A stretch of 64,000 bases of DNA. It comes from Ktedonobacter racemifer DSM 44963 (lineage in GTDB: Bacteria; Chloroflexota; Ktedonobacteria; Ktedonobacterales; Ktedonobacteraceae). Below the pieces are notes generated by a model that saw nothing but the letters and a program-made list of their open reading frames with translations, searched no databases and was not told the DNA's origin. Both the position numbers and the translations under genes were made by a program. Numbering within the stretch: the stretch's first letter is position 1; every line of letters begins with the position of its first letter. Location of the stretch: positions 3,261,481 to 3,325,480 of the forward strand of contig NZ_ADVG01000001.1 in assembly GCF_000178855.1 (NCBI RefSeq), written 5' to 3'. Positions 1 through 9,013 of the stretch are shown one piece after another.

Positions 1-1518
1 CTCTTCTCGCCCTATATTAGCAAACGCCTGCATAGTCCTACCAACTTGGATGTAGAAGAGTTGTGCCAACGCCTACGCCAGCATGACTGCCAGCTCTGGT
101 ATGAGCCACAGGCGCTGGTCTTTCATCGCGCGCCAATTGTACGTCTACAAAAAGCCTTCTTTCTAGGGCGAGCTTACTGGCAGGGACGTGCTGAAATCCT
201 GGCCCGCTATGCCTGTCAACCTCGCGCCGATGCGCCAGCACCCTCCACGACACGCCAGATCCTCCTGGCAGCATTTATGGAGTGTCTGAATATTCTCAAT
301 ATGGCCTGTATCCAGCGCCCTCTGATCGTGCTTGCTCACAAGCCGACTTCGGAGTATATGATGGCGGCGATGGAGCGGGCACGGGCCGCGGGCCGACTGC
401 GACAGCTCATCCAGGCGCTCTACCATGCCCCTGCCGAAATCACGCTTCCCTCGGTTCTCTTTGTACGTCCCAATAAAGAAGAACAGCCACGCGTTCTCGA
501 TTATTTAAAAGATGAGATTCCCCTGGTCACGAAAAAGCGGGTCATTCCGCTCAACTGGCTCTGGCGCCATCGTGCCTATCAGCAACGCTCCATTGGCGTG
601 GTCCATATCTACCAGCCAGGCGCTTTCAAGCTCTCCTGGCTTGCGCGACGACGCCTCCTGTTTTCGCTCTGGGTGGCGCGCCTCCTGGGTGTTACCATCG
701 TTGCGACGGATGCGGGAGGCTGGTGGCACAATTTTCCGAGTCGGCGTGCCCGTAAATGTCTGGAGATTGAGTATACTCTTCTCTCGAGAAGTAACGCGAT
801 TCAGGCTTTCACGCGCCAGCCCCAGGACCTCTATGCCGAGAAAGGGCTGCGCCAGCGTACCTATGGCCTCTCCTATCCCGGCTCACGTGGGGCCAATCCC
901 CCCCTTATTTTGCGAGAGCAGGCGCGTAAGCAACTTGGCCTGACCGAACCCAATACCTTTATCTATCTCTGTCACACGCATTTGCACACTGAGAGCGAAG
1001 TCTTACAGCTCATACAGGGCTTTCAAGAGGTACAACAGGAGATGGCCAATCGTGAGCCAGAGCCTCTCCAACTGCACCTGCTCCTGGCAGGCCCTCCCGC
1101 AACCAAACGCTTCACGCGTAAGCTCAAACGCATTGCCTACGTGGATGAGCATGTTCATGTGTATCCCCAGGCGCGCGAGGCTGATCTTCCGCTCTACATG
1201 GGCGCGTGCGATGTAGTGATCTTTCCCCACAGGGCGAATATCACTGTTGGCAACCTGCAAGCTGCGATCCAGGCTGCATCCTATGATCGACTGGTTATCG
1301 CGCCTACACTGCCACGCTACCAGGGGATGCTCCCTCTACACGTCGGTATTTATTACCAGCCTGAAAGTCCTTCATCGCTGTCAGAGGCGCTCCAGGCTGC
1401 CACGCGTCGTCACTATCATCCCACCACAGACGAGCTTCAGTCTCTGGATTCTGTGATTAGCTGGCGGCGTTATGCGCAAGAGCTTATAGATCTTTATAAG
1501 AAACTTATCTTCCATTGA
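1..1518 (+). CDS. GT2 / GT-B fusion glycosyltransferase (5' end outside window)
   Basis: The reading frame is open from base 1, so the gene starts upstream; the first internal start is TTG at 46. The visible 505 residues begin with the end of a family 2 glycosyltransferase: the DVEELCQRLRQ segment (about 17-27) and the YEPQALVFHR stretch match the usual acceptor-side region. From about residue 120 the protein becomes a second domain that resembles a GT-B (GT4-like) transferase, with GWWHNFP, SYPGSRG, LLLAGPP and, near the end, a conserved-looking CDVVIFPHRANITVGNLQAA segment. I infer a bifunctional enzyme that adds two sugars during polysaccharide or glycoprotein synthesis at the membrane. 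The GT39-like gene at 1630 on the same strand supports a glycan-building locus. Substrates cannot be told from sequence. The GT2 call is based on a short tail only. Confidence 0.75.
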   Translation, partial: LFSPYISKRLHSPTNLDVEELCQRLRQHDCQLWYEPQALVFHRAPIVRLQKAFFLGRAYWQGRAEILARYACQPRADAPAPSTTRQILLAAFMECLNILNMACIQRPLIVLAHKPTSEYMMAAMERARAAGRLRQLIQALYHAPAEITLPSVLFVRPNKEEQPRVLDYLKDEIPLVTKKRVIPLNWLWRHRAYQQRSIGVVHIYQPGAFKLSWLARRRLLFSLWVARLLGVTIVATDAGGWWHNFPSRRARKCLEIEYTLLSRSNAIQAFTRQPQDLYAEKGLRQRTYGLSYPGSRGANPPLILREQARKQLGLTEPNTFIYLCHTHLHTESEVLQLIQGFQEVQQEMANREPEPLQLHLLLAGPPATKRFTRKLKRIAYVDEHVHVYPQAREADLPLYMGACDVVIFPHRANITVGNLQAAIQAASYDRLVIAPTLPRYQGMLPLHVGIYYQPESPSSLSEALQAATRRHYHPTTDELQSLDSVISWRRYAQELIDLYKKLIFH

Positions 1519-1549
1519 CATCTTATTTTAGACAACGTATGCTTGAGTT

Positions 1550-1576
1550 GGGGTAGTGGGGCAACTTCACTACCCC
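1550..1576 (+). terminator. Short hairpin after the glycosyltransferase
   Basis: A 9-bp inverted repeat (GGGGTAGTG / CACTACCCC, loop 9 nt) lies 32 bases after the stop codon. There is no run of T after it, so it may be a weak or Rho-type 3' end structure rather than a classical intrinsic terminator. Confidence 0.35.
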
Positions 1577-1629
1577 CGACATTCTTCCCTGGATGCAACC
1601 ACTAGGGCTGCTCTAACGTTAGGAATTTT

Positions 1630-3309
1630 ATGTTGTTCTTGAAGAGATTTCGCATCGGCATATCTGAATTAATCTTGCTGGCCCTGGTTGTCGTGGCTAT
1701 TGTCCTTCGTATTGCACTTATTTCTCTCAACTGGCCAACGACGAACAGCGATGAGAGCGTCATCGATCTAATGGCCCTGCATATCGCCTTTCGGGGCGAA
1801 CATCCCATCTTTTACTATGGGCAATCCTATCTTGGCTCTCTGGAAGCCCACCTGGCCTCTCCATTTGTTCTGTTGCTTGGTCCATCGGTCTTCACAGTGC
1901 GCCTGCTTCTGGTCACGCTTTTTGCGCTCTTTCTCATACTCCTGTATAACCTGACCAGTAAGCTCTATTCACGGAAACTGGCCCTCTTTAGCGTCCTGCT
2001 TCTAAGCTTTGGCTCGCTTGATATGTTAATTCAAGAGCTTAAAGCCTTTGGACGCTATCCCGATATCCTGGTTTTAAGTACCTCGCTGCTGCTGCTGACC
2101 GCGCACCTGACCCTGACTACCCCTACCGCCACGCTCACAATACGCCGCCGTCTCCTCTTCTTACTTGAGGGTATACTCTGTGGCCTGGCCGTCTGGACCG
2201 ATCAGATTACCCTTCCGTTTGTGGGACTGTCCCTGCTGCTTCTGCTGGTCTTCTGCCGCAGGGAGGTCCGTGGCTGGAATCTTGTAGGCATGCTGGCTGG
2301 CTTTCTGCTGTGTATCTCGCCCATGGTGTATTACAATGTATCTATGCCTATCACGCACAATACCTTCAACGATATTATCAACGTGAATAAAGCCATGGCC
2401 GATGAGATGGTAGCCCATAATATCTCTCCCTGGCGGCGCCTGGTCGGCTCACTCCTCTTTGCCCTACCCGCGATTACCGGCTTTAACCCCGTATGCGCGC
2501 CTGAGAATCTTCCTCTCTTTGGCCCGACAACGGTCGCCACTTTTACCTGTAGCATCACGCAGGGCCTCTGGTCTCTAGGCTACCTGGTGCTCTGGGGAAG
2601 CGCAACTGTGATGGCGGTGACCTCGCTCTGGCGGCACTGGCCACGCCAGGTACCACTGGCCAAGTCGCCAGCCTATCGAACGCTCGTGCTGGAGGCTCTG
2701 CGCCTGTCCTTGCTGCTCAGCGCGGGCGCGATTCTACTGCTCTATACGGTGAGCGCCTCCTCGGCGGTCAATCCTGGCCCGACGGCACGTTATCTCTTGA
2801 GCATGTGCGTCGCGCTCCCTGCCATACTCTGGCCACTCTGGCGGGGCATCCAAACGCTGGCGTTTCCAGAAAAACGAGGCGAGCGCCTCCTCTTCTTCGC
2901 TCGCGTGGGCGCGCTCCTGCTTATCCTGGTCATGTTAGTTGTGGGGACCATTCGTACCCTCGCTGATACGCCCAACGCACAGGCCACCTACGAGCGCCAA
3001 CAAACCCTGGTGTCGTACCTGCTGTCACACCAGCAGACGCGTATCTATTCGGAGTACTGGACGTGCAATCGCCTGATCTTCGCATCAGATGAAAACATTC
3101 TGTGCAGCAATCTCGATTACAACCTGGAACCTGGGCAGAATCGTTATCCTGAGTATGCGACGATAGTGGGCCAGGCCCCTTCACCAGTCTATGTCTTTCC
3201 GCTGACCTCCTTGCAAGCACATAATTTTGAGGTCACAAGGTACGCGTCAGATCCAACGCATTACCGGCGTGAAACGGTAGCCGGCTATGTCATCTATTCC
3301 AGGCGCTAG
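1630..3309 (+). CDS. GT39-like (GT-C) membrane glycosyltransferase
   Basis: A 559-residue polytopic membrane protein with about ten hydrophobic segments, starting with a helix at residues 11-32. The first extracytoplasmic loop carries Asp-Glu (SDESVIDL, about residues 38-45) followed by YYGQSYLGSLEAH. This is the pattern of the ArnT/PMT (GT39) GT-C superfamily, where the loop acid is catalytic and the donor is a polyprenyl-phosphate sugar. The C-terminal ~110 residues are soluble and probably extracytoplasmic. The ATG at 1630 follows a TAGGAA-like ribosome site. With the upstream glycosyltransferase it suggests lipid-linked sugar transfer outside the membrane. Acceptor unknown. Confidence 0.7.
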   Translation: MLFLKRFRIGISELILLALVVVAIVLRIALISLNWPTTNSDESVIDLMALHIAFRGEHPIFYYGQSYLGSLEAHLASPFVLLLGPSVFTVRLLLVTLFALFLILLYNLTSKLYSRKLALFSVLLLSFGSLDMLIQELKAFGRYPDILVLSTSLLLLTAHLTLTTPTATLTIRRRLLFLLEGILCGLAVWTDQITLPFVGLSLLLLLVFCRREVRGWNLVGMLAGFLLCISPMVYYNVSMPITHNTFNDIINVNKAMADEMVAHNISPWRRLVGSLLFALPAITGFNPVCAPENLPLFGPTTVATFTCSITQGLWSLGYLVLWGSATVMAVTSLWRHWPRQVPLAKSPAYRTLVLEALRLSLLLSAGAILLLYTVSASSAVNPGPTARYLLSMCVALPAILWPLWRGIQTLAFPEKRGERLLFFARVGALLLILVMLVVGTIRTLADTPNAQATYERQQTLVSYLLSHQQTRIYSEYWTCNRLIFASDENILCSNLDYNLEPGQNRYPEYATIVGQAPSPVYVFPLTSLQAHNFEVTRYASDPTHYRRETVAGYVIYSRR

Positions 3310-3361
3310 AAAGTGGAGAGAGCATGGGAGGATACACCTCCCCATGCTCTCTACTTTCTAG
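3306..3361 (+). terminator. Long hairpin at the 3' end of the GT39-like gene
   Basis: The stop codon overlaps an inverted repeat of about 25 bp per arm with one bulge (CTAGAAAGTGGAGAGAGCAT on the left, its complement at 3336-3361). It probably ends transcription of the glycosyltransferase gene, although no clean T-run follows. Confidence 0.5.
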
Positions 3362-3556
3362 CAAGCTCATAGACTTTCAGCTATAATGACAGACAATGGC
3401 ATTCTCTGTCGCAGGATACCCTATCCACAAAGCAAGCCCTCATCAGCGAGGCCATCTTTACCGCATAAACCTGGGTCGTGCGCACATGCCATCCACGTTT
3501 TTTAAGCCAGCGGCGCAAAACCCTTGACATAAAAAAAGAAAAGGCGAGGTTCAACG

Positions 3557-4111
3557 TTGAAACAACCACGTTCCCATCTTGTACGCGAACTCGTAGAGAT
3601 CATTGTCCTCACACTCTTGATCTTCTTTCTGATCCGCCTGGTTGTGCAAACCTACCAGGTCGATGGGCAAAGCATGGAGCCTTCACTCAATGCGAATCAG
3701 TATGTGCTCATTAACAAGGTAGCCTATATCTTTAAGGCCCCTGAGCGCGGTGATGTCATCGTCTTTCACTATCCGCGCGATCCTCGCGTCGACTATATCA
3801 AGCGCATCATTGGTCTGCCTGGAGACACGGTTCGCATAGATAGTACTCATGTCTGGGTAAATGATAAACTTCTTGATGAAAAGGCTTATATTAGTGCGCC
3901 AGTCAATCCTTTTGCTAAAATATGGAAGGTGCCACCCGGTCAATACTTTGTACTTGGCGACAATCGACCTGTGAGCGATGATTCACGCTACTGGGATTAT
4001 GTTCCCAAGGCCAATATTATCGGCAAGGCTGTGCTCGTCTACTGGCCTGTTAACAAGTGGCAATTTATTAATACTCATTCCGATACCTTCGCGGGAGTCG
4101 GAAATCAGTAA
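3557..4111 (+). CDS. lepB: Signal peptidase I (catalytically complete copy)
   Basis: A type I signal peptidase (family S26) of 184 residues, which cleaves N-terminal signal peptides outside the membrane. One N-terminal membrane anchor (about 10-31) is followed by box B with the nucleophile Ser39 (GQSMEP) and box D with the general base Lys82 (YIKRIIGLPGD). The later box E, FVLGDNRPVSDDSR, is at 131-144. The start is TTG at 3557, chosen because GAGGT lies 6 bases upstream and the protein then begins right at the membrane anchor. It is followed by a small membrane-protein gene and then by a second, altered paralogue at 5085. Confidence 0.95.
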   Translation: MKQPRSHLVRELVEIIVLTLLIFFLIRLVVQTYQVDGQSMEPSLNANQYVLINKVAYIFKAPERGDVIVFHYPRDPRVDYIKRIIGLPGDTVRIDSTHVWVNDKLLDEKAYISAPVNPFAKIWKVPPGQYFVLGDNRPVSDDSRYWDYVPKANIIGKAVLVYWPVNKWQFINTHSDTFAGVGNQ

Positions 4112-4270
4112 TTCGCCCGTGCCTTCAAGCGCTTCACGACACGTGTAGTGGCGAATGCCATAGCGCAAACAGTTTGTTTGCCAAAGCGTTACCACTACCG
4201 TGCACTACCCCTACAGGTAACGCGAAGTGTGCCGAAGCGTTACATTGTATAAGAGGAATACAAAGGTTCT

Positions 4271-4828
4271 ATGCGTAATCGATCTTCTTACGATCCCAAT
4301 GAGGATGCTAGTGTCTACGCTCCTCCAGCCAACGCGGCCAGTCGCGCCCTGACTATGGGTGTGATCTTTGGCCTGATTGGCGTCGTGCTCAACGTGATCA
4401 TCAACTTTTTGAGCGTACCCGCCTATGCGAACCAGGCTCGTGAAGCCTCCGCTGGCCCCTGGACTTATCTCGCCCTGGGCCTGGGTTGCCTCGCCCTTAT
4501 CATTAATATCGTCCTTTGCTTTATCGCGGGCTTTATCACCGGCAAACGTATCATCGTACGCCGCCCTGCCTTCTGGACTGGTGTTGTCGCCGTCGCTATC
4601 ATCTATATCGCCAGCTTTCTCTTACGCTATATCCCCGGTTATCCTGGCAATATTTCGGGACAACAATATAGCGGCCAGGTTGCTGGCGGCATCGCGGTTG
4701 AGTTGGTGATCCTGGTCATAGGCTGCCTCTTTGGTGGTATCTTCTCGCAGTGGGGAGCGATACGCGCGACCTTAAACCATCCCTACTATTATGGGGCGGA
4801 AGAAGAAGAGGAAGAGGAAGGGGAATAG
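4271..4828 (+). CDS. Small membrane protein with acidic tail, unknown function
   Basis: A 185-residue protein with four predicted membrane helices (about 25-47, 66-90, 98-118 and 143-165) and a C-terminal run of seven or more Glu residues. I do not recognise a family. It sits between two signal peptidase paralogues, on the same strand, and could be a partner of that locus, but this is only positional. No signal peptide distinct from the first helix is visible. The ATG at 4271 follows AGAGGAATAC about 10 bases upstream. Confidence 0.7.
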   Translation: MRNRSSYDPNEDASVYAPPANAASRALTMGVIFGLIGVVLNVIINFLSVPAYANQAREASAGPWTYLALGLGCLALIINIVLCFIAGFITGKRIIVRRPAFWTGVVAVAIIYIASFLLRYIPGYPGNISGQQYSGQVAGGIAVELVILVIGCLFGGIFSQWGAIRATLNHPYYYGAEEEEEEEGE

Positions 4829-4940
4829 CCTACTTTCCACCTCACGTCTCCCCAAACATAGCCACTCGGTACTACTCCAGTCACCTGCTTAGCTATACTG
4901 TTAAGTAGAGAATGTCATGAGCAAGTTCTTGGCTTGGCCC

Positions 4941-5034
4941 CTCGCACCTGCGGCGCTCGCCTTGTTTTATTAAGTGGTGTGGTGCAGGTTGGCAGCCTGC
5001 GGCTGCCAACCTGCACCACACCACTCAATAAAAA
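4941..5034. repeat. Long hairpin element with tag (reverse orientation)
   Basis: Bases 4965-5034 form an almost perfect inverted repeat of about 33 bp per arm (one mismatch near the base), with apex GGCAGCC-TGC-GGCTGCC. On the left side lies the reversed tag palindrome (4941-4958, CTCGCACCTGCGGCGCTC). It belongs to the window-wide family of long hairpins. It lies just upstream of the second signal peptidase paralogue and could affect its transcript. Confidence 0.85.
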
Positions 5035-5084
5035 TAATTGTATGCAGGTTTCCGAGAGGGAGTATGTGGAGAGGGAGTGGTGTA

Positions 5085-5618
5085 TTGAACCAGCGACAGT
5101 TTGTGCGAGAATGCGTCGAGATTGCCGTCTTTGTGGCAATCCTCTTTTTTGCCTTCCGTATCATCCTACAAAGCTACCAGGTGACCAGCACAAATATGAG
5201 TCCAGCCATTGTCCAATCTTCGCTGGTGCTGGTCAATAAGCTGGCATATACTACGCATAATCCTGAGCGCGGCGATGTGATTGTGTTCCGCTATCCTCGC
5301 GATACACGTATCGCCTATATGCAACGCGTCATCGGCCTGCCGGGCGATAGCATCCTTATCAATGGCGAACATATCTGGATCAACGGTCGCCAGCTCCATG
5401 AACCATATACACGGCTTTCTTATGACAATCCCTTCGCCAAAACCTGGCAGGTTCCCTCAAACCAGTACTTTGTGCTCGGCGATAATCGCCGCACCAGTGA
5501 CGACTCTCGCCTCTGGGACTTCGTTCCGCGCGACTATATTATCGGCAAGGCCGCTTTTGTCTACTGGCCCCTGGACCAGTGGCAATCCGTCAATAACGTC
5601 TCCGATGCCTACCGCTAA
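5085..5618 (+). CDS. Signal peptidase I-like protein lacking the catalytic Ser-Lys pair
   Basis: This 177-residue protein aligns along its whole length with the lepB product at 3557: same membrane anchor, VIGLPGD, and FVLGDNRRTSDDSR. However, the nucleophile position reads STNMSP, so Ser is replaced by Asn37. The general-base position reads YMQRVIG, so Lys is replaced by Gln80. It therefore should not be an active S26 protease. The frame has no stop or shift, so it is retained as a protein. Known non-catalytic SipA-like proteins act in pilus assembly in some Gram-positives; a comparable scaffold or chaperone role is inference. TTG 5085 is preferred because AGAGGGAG lies 7 bases before it and it matches the paralogue's N-terminus; ATG 5064 is also possible. 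Confidence 0.85.
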   Translation: MNQRQFVRECVEIAVFVAILFFAFRIILQSYQVTSTNMSPAIVQSSLVLVNKLAYTTHNPERGDVIVFRYPRDTRIAYMQRVIGLPGDSILINGEHIWINGRQLHEPYTRLSYDNPFAKTWQVPSNQYFVLGDNRRTSDDSRLWDFVPRDYIIGKAAFVYWPLDQWQSVNNVSDAYR

Positions 5619-5624
5619 AGAGCC

Positions 5625-5704
5625 TGTAGGGTCCATGCCGGCATGGACTCTCCTGCGCTTAGAAGGCCGCTGTGTCCGCCGTCCATGCCGGCATGGACCC
5701 TACA
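5625..5704. repeat. Palindrome-rich inverted-repeat element
   Basis: Two terminal inverted copies of 24 bases (TGTAGG + GTCCATGCCGGCATGGAC, and its complement) flank 32 bases. Each end contains GTCCATGCCGGCATGGAC, which is itself a perfect 18-bp palindrome. This architecture differs from the long-hairpin family. It may be a small non-autonomous mobile element, or a terminator-like structure after the signal peptidase gene. Confidence 0.6.
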
Positions 5705-5803
5705 ATTTGGTGATCAAACCACTAATGGACCACTTTGTATAGTAATAGTGGTACGCTTTTTTGTCCATGGAAGCAAACAGTCAGACTGGAGGGTTACTAT
5801 TGT

Positions 5804-7078
5804 ATGTCGGCGCCTGAACACATTCCCAGGCCAACCTCCCGGCAAGCACGCTTCTCGCTCTCCTGCTTGCTCTGCTGGCTGCTCATGGCAATCTTTGCGC
5901 CCGCCCTCGTGGTCAGTATGATCTTACTGGTCGTGGATCAGCGACGCAAGCGGGCACGTCCCCAGGGACATCTTACCCGCATCCCGACCTCCCCCGTCCA
6001 CGTCGTCAATTCCGAAGTCAAGCTGTACACCTATGGAGAGGATCTCTACGCGGATATGCTTGCAAGTATCAAGGACGCGCGTAAACATATCTTCATCGAG
6101 ACCTTTATCTGGAAGGGTGATGCAGTGGGACGGCAATTCAGAGACGCGTTAGGTCATGCAGCGGCCCGAGGTATCGAGGTCTATGTCATCTACGATTCTT
6201 TCGCCAATCTCGTTGTACCACGCGCCTTCTTTGCCTCTTTTGCGCCACAGATTCACATGCTGGCCTATCCCTTTCTCACGCTCCCTTTCAATCCCTTGAG
6301 TCTGGCCAGCTACGCACGCGATCACCGCAAGATCCTGGTCGTTGATAGTCACGTGGCCTTCCTGGGTGGCTATAACATTGGCAGTCTCTATGCAAAGCAC
6401 TGGCGCGATACGCAGGCGCGCATCATTGGTCACGATGCCTGGGAGGTTGAGGCCACCTTTGTGGATTTCTGGAACACCCATCGCACGCGAGATCTACCAC
6501 GGCTGGCGGCAAGTATGAAGCGTGATTGGGACCCCTATATTCAATTCTTTCGTAACGAACCCTCCGTTCTGACCTTCCCCATCCGTGCCTCTTACTACGA
6601 GGTCATTGATCGGGCGCGCGAGCGGATCTACCTGACGCAGGCCTACTTCATTCCCAATCGCTTTTTCATCCGTCTGCTCTTCAAAGCTGCCGAGCGTGGC
6701 GTTGATGTACGCATCCTCCTGCCAGCCATCTCTAATCACGTTATCGCCGACTGGCTGGGACGTGCCTTTTATACGGCCTGTCTTAAGGCTGGCATTCGCC
6801 TCTTCCTCTACCAGGACGCCATGGTGCACGCTAAAACCGCGACCATCGACGGCATCTGGTCAACGGTCGGCACCGCCAATATCGACCGCCTGAGCATGCT
6901 TGGAAACTATGAAATCAACCTCGCCATCTATAATCGCGAACTCGCGACCCAGATGGAAAGCATCTTTCATAACGATACAACCCACGCCCGTGAACTATCT
7001 CTGGCAGAATGGGAGAGCCGTCCACGTCTCTACAAATACGCCGAGTATCTCCTGCGACCACTCCGCCCCTTCCTCTAA
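5804..7078 (+). CDS. Phospholipase D family protein / cardiolipin synthase-like
   Basis: A 424-residue membrane-anchored enzyme with a hydrophobic segment at about 18-44 and two PLD active-site motifs: HRKILVVD (His174, Lys176, Asp181) and HAKTATID (His342, Lys344, Asp349). Both lie in well-formed contexts (FLGGYNIG; GTANIDRLS). The layout matches ClsA-type cardiolipin synthases, which condense phosphatidylglycerol or phosphatidyl donors at the membrane. Only one N-terminal helix pair is plausible, so a related PLD phosphatidyltransferase is the alternative. The ATG at 5804 is chosen because CTGGAGGG lies about 10 bases upstream; earlier in-frame codons lack a ribosome site. Confidence 0.85.
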   Translation: MSAPEHIPRPTSRQARFSLSCLLCWLLMAIFAPALVVSMILLVVDQRRKRARPQGHLTRIPTSPVHVVNSEVKLYTYGEDLYADMLASIKDARKHIFIETFIWKGDAVGRQFRDALGHAAARGIEVYVIYDSFANLVVPRAFFASFAPQIHMLAYPFLTLPFNPLSLASYARDHRKILVVDSHVAFLGGYNIGSLYAKHWRDTQARIIGHDAWEVEATFVDFWNTHRTRDLPRLAASMKRDWDPYIQFFRNEPSVLTFPIRASYYEVIDRARERIYLTQAYFIPNRFFIRLLFKAAERGVDVRILLPAISNHVIADWLGRAFYTACLKAGIRLFLYQDAMVHAKTATIDGIWSTVGTANIDRLSMLGNYEINLAIYNRELATQMESIFHNDTTHARELSLAEWESRPRLYKYAEYLLRPLRPFL

Positions 7079-7098
7079 ATTCTATCCTGCCTATTTTT

Positions 7099-7228
7099 CC
7101 AGGTAAAATAATGTGGAGCATGTACATTCTAACCCTTCCCCAGGCAAAATAATGTGGAGCATGCTGGCAGCCGTAGGCTGCCAGCATGCTCCACATTATT
7201 TTGCCTGGGTGAGCGCCGCGGGCGCGAG
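7099..7228. repeat. Perfect 34-bp hairpin with tag and a partial arm copy
   Basis: Bases 7139-7209 form a perfect 34-bp stem with a GTA loop (apex GGCAGCC-GTA-GGCTGCC). It is followed at 7211-7228 by the tag GAGCGCCGCGGGCGCGAG. A partial, slightly altered copy of the left arm (CCAGGTAAAATAATGTGGAG and onward) lies at about 7100-7123. The element sits between convergent genes (PLD-like on plus, cyclophilin on minus), so it may serve as a shared 3' structure. Confidence 0.9.
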
Positions 7229-7231
7229 AAG

Positions 7232-7744
7232 TTATTCCTCGATGATATCGATGGACTTAATCTCATCTCCGGGGCGTGGATCACGCTGTGGATCGCGCTC
7301 GCGAATAGCCATCAGCACATCCATGCCATCAACGACCTGGCCGAAGACGCCATGACGACCATTGAGGTGAGGCGTGGGACCATGCGTGATAAAGAACTGA
7401 GAACCGTTTGTGTTTGGCCCCGCGTTGGCCATCGAGAGAATACCAGCCTTGTCATGCTTAAGGCTGAGCGCGCCCTGCTCGTCATTGAATTTATAGCCGG
7501 GACCACCCATGCCGGTACCCGTGGGATCACCACCCTGGGCCATAAAACCGCCAATGACGCGATGGAAAGTGGTGTTGTTATAGAAACCCTCGCGCGCCAG
7601 GAAGACAATGTTGTTGACTGTTATTGGCGCCTGTGCGGCGAACAGCTCGATACGAATATCGCCCTTGCTAGTATGCATGACGGCGGTATATTTCTTCTTG
7701 GGGTCAATCTGCATTGCAGGTGCACTATTATACTGCTTTGCCAC
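7232..7744 (-). CDS. Cyclophilin-type peptidyl-prolyl cis-trans isomerase (cytosolic)
   Basis: A 170-residue single-domain cyclophilin that isomerises Xaa-Pro bonds. The active-site Arg, Phe and Gln are seen in [15 protein letters not shown], followed by [22 protein letters not shown] and HGVFGQVV. No signal peptide is seen. The GTG at 7744 is preferred, since AGGAGG lies 9 bases upstream; the ATG at 7753 abuts that ribosome site and is less likely. The neighbour at 7828 is a membrane-anchored cyclophilin on the same strand, so the two probably form a pair serving different compartments. Confidence 0.9.
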   Translation of the reverse strand: MAKQYNSAPAMQIDPKKKYTAVMHTSKGDIRIELFAAQAPITVNNIVFLAREGFYNNTTFHRVIGGFMAQGGDPTGTGMGGPGYKFNDEQGALSLKHDKAGILSMANAGPNTNGSQFFITHGPTPHLNGRHGVFGQVVDGMDVLMAIRERDPQRDPRPGDEIKSIDIIEE

Positions 7745-7827
7745 GAAAAACATCCTCCTAAAACTAACAACAAAAAAACAGTGCACTGTGTACAGACACA
7801 ATGCACTGTACCCCTTACATTGTACCT

Positions 7828-8799
7828 TTAGGAGGCAGGAACAACAAGTACGTGATTCATTACATCAGAGGTAATGTTCTTGTTGCTATCGCTTGGACCT
7901 TGCAGGGCCAGAGCGACGTCCATACCTTTGACAACCCAGCCGAAGGTGTTAAAGTTTTGTCCCTTCAGGCCAGTGGAGTTGTCGCCAGTGTTAAGGAAAA
8001 ACTGACTACCAGAGACTTTATCGCTGCGCGCCATTGAGATCGTGCCCGCGGTATAATCGCCATTTTTCCCCGTCTCGTCAGGCAGAGTATAGCCAGGGCC
8101 GCCCGTACCATCACCCTTGGGATCACCACCCTGGGCGATCTGAAGGTTGCCAGCGTCTTTCATAACACGATGGAAGGTCAGCCCATCATAGAACTTGTTC
8201 TGCGCCAGGTAGACAAAATTATTGACCGTCTCAGGCGCCCACTGGGGCATCAGTTCGAGGACGATCAACCCGCGATTGGTATTGATGCCAACGCAGTAGG
8301 TCGTCTTCTGGTTGATGGTCATAGCTGGGGCCTTATCGTAGCTGTGCTTAATTTTGTCCTTGTCTGCGGAGCTAGGAGCCGCGGAGGTATCAGTAATCTT
8401 GCTCAGGATACCAGACTTAAGACAATTAGAACTGGTGAAGGCCTGTTTATGATCCGCTGGCATACTCGCGACTACGGTGGTTGCCTTCGCTTTCACATCT
8501 GGAGCGAGCGTCGCAACGGCTGGTGCCTTCTTCGCGTTTGAAGCTTGTTTAGCTGGGGGCGCAAAAGGGCCAACGTGGTTGAAATACAGGAGGGCGACGC
8601 CGGCTGCGATAATCAGGATAGACATGGTAATCGCCCATGGATATCGTGCTATCCCACGAGCTGGCGCTTGCTGCTTTGGAGTCCGCCGCTGCTGGGACTG
8701 CTGGGCAACTTTTGGCTCAACCGTTGGCAGTTCAGTAGCGTGCGCTTTCGCTATGCGCGCCGCCCGTTTTGTGGCTGTACGTTTTGTCGTCTTTGGCAT
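7828..8799 (-). CDS. Membrane-anchored cyclophilin-type PPIase
   Basis: A 323-residue protein with a basic, Lys/Arg/Ala-rich N-terminus, one membrane helix at about 55-73 ([19 protein letters not shown]), a linker, and a C-terminal cyclophilin domain (about 165-323). [19 protein letters not shown] has four residues inserted between the usual Arg and Gln positions, and GSQFFLNTG and FGWVV follow. The domain is probably exposed outside the membrane, assisting folding of secreted proteins. ATG 8799 has AAGGAG about 15 bases upstream, somewhat far. Confidence 0.85.
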   Translation of the reverse strand: MPKTTKRTATKRAARIAKAHATELPTVEPKVAQQSQQRRTPKQQAPARGIARYPWAITMSILIIAAGVALLYFNHVGPFAPPAKQASNAKKAPAVATLAPDVKAKATTVVASMPADHKQAFTSSNCLKSGILSKITDTSAAPSSADKDKIKHSYDKAPAMTINQKTTYCVGINTNRGLIVLELMPQWAPETVNNFVYLAQNKFYDGLTFHRVMKDAGNLQIAQGGDPKGDGTGGPGYTLPDETGKNGDYTAGTISMARSDKVSGSQFFLNTGDNSTGLKGQNFNTFGWVVKGMDVALALQGPSDSNKNITSDVMNHVLVVPAS

Positions 8800-9013
8800 G
8801 GGTTCTTAGCGATGCTCCTTTTTTCTTATGTGGTGGTCCTCTATACCACATAATTCTTTGTGTTATAATAAACCTCTTGCATGGTTGGGTCAAGCCCTGG
8901 ACCAGGCTACTATTTCCTTCGTTCTCGCTCTCTTCCCCATTTGACTCCCCTCATACATCTCACTTCCTCCTAGGACAGGTTTCCCCCTCACATACCAACT
9001 TTCCTACTTGTAC

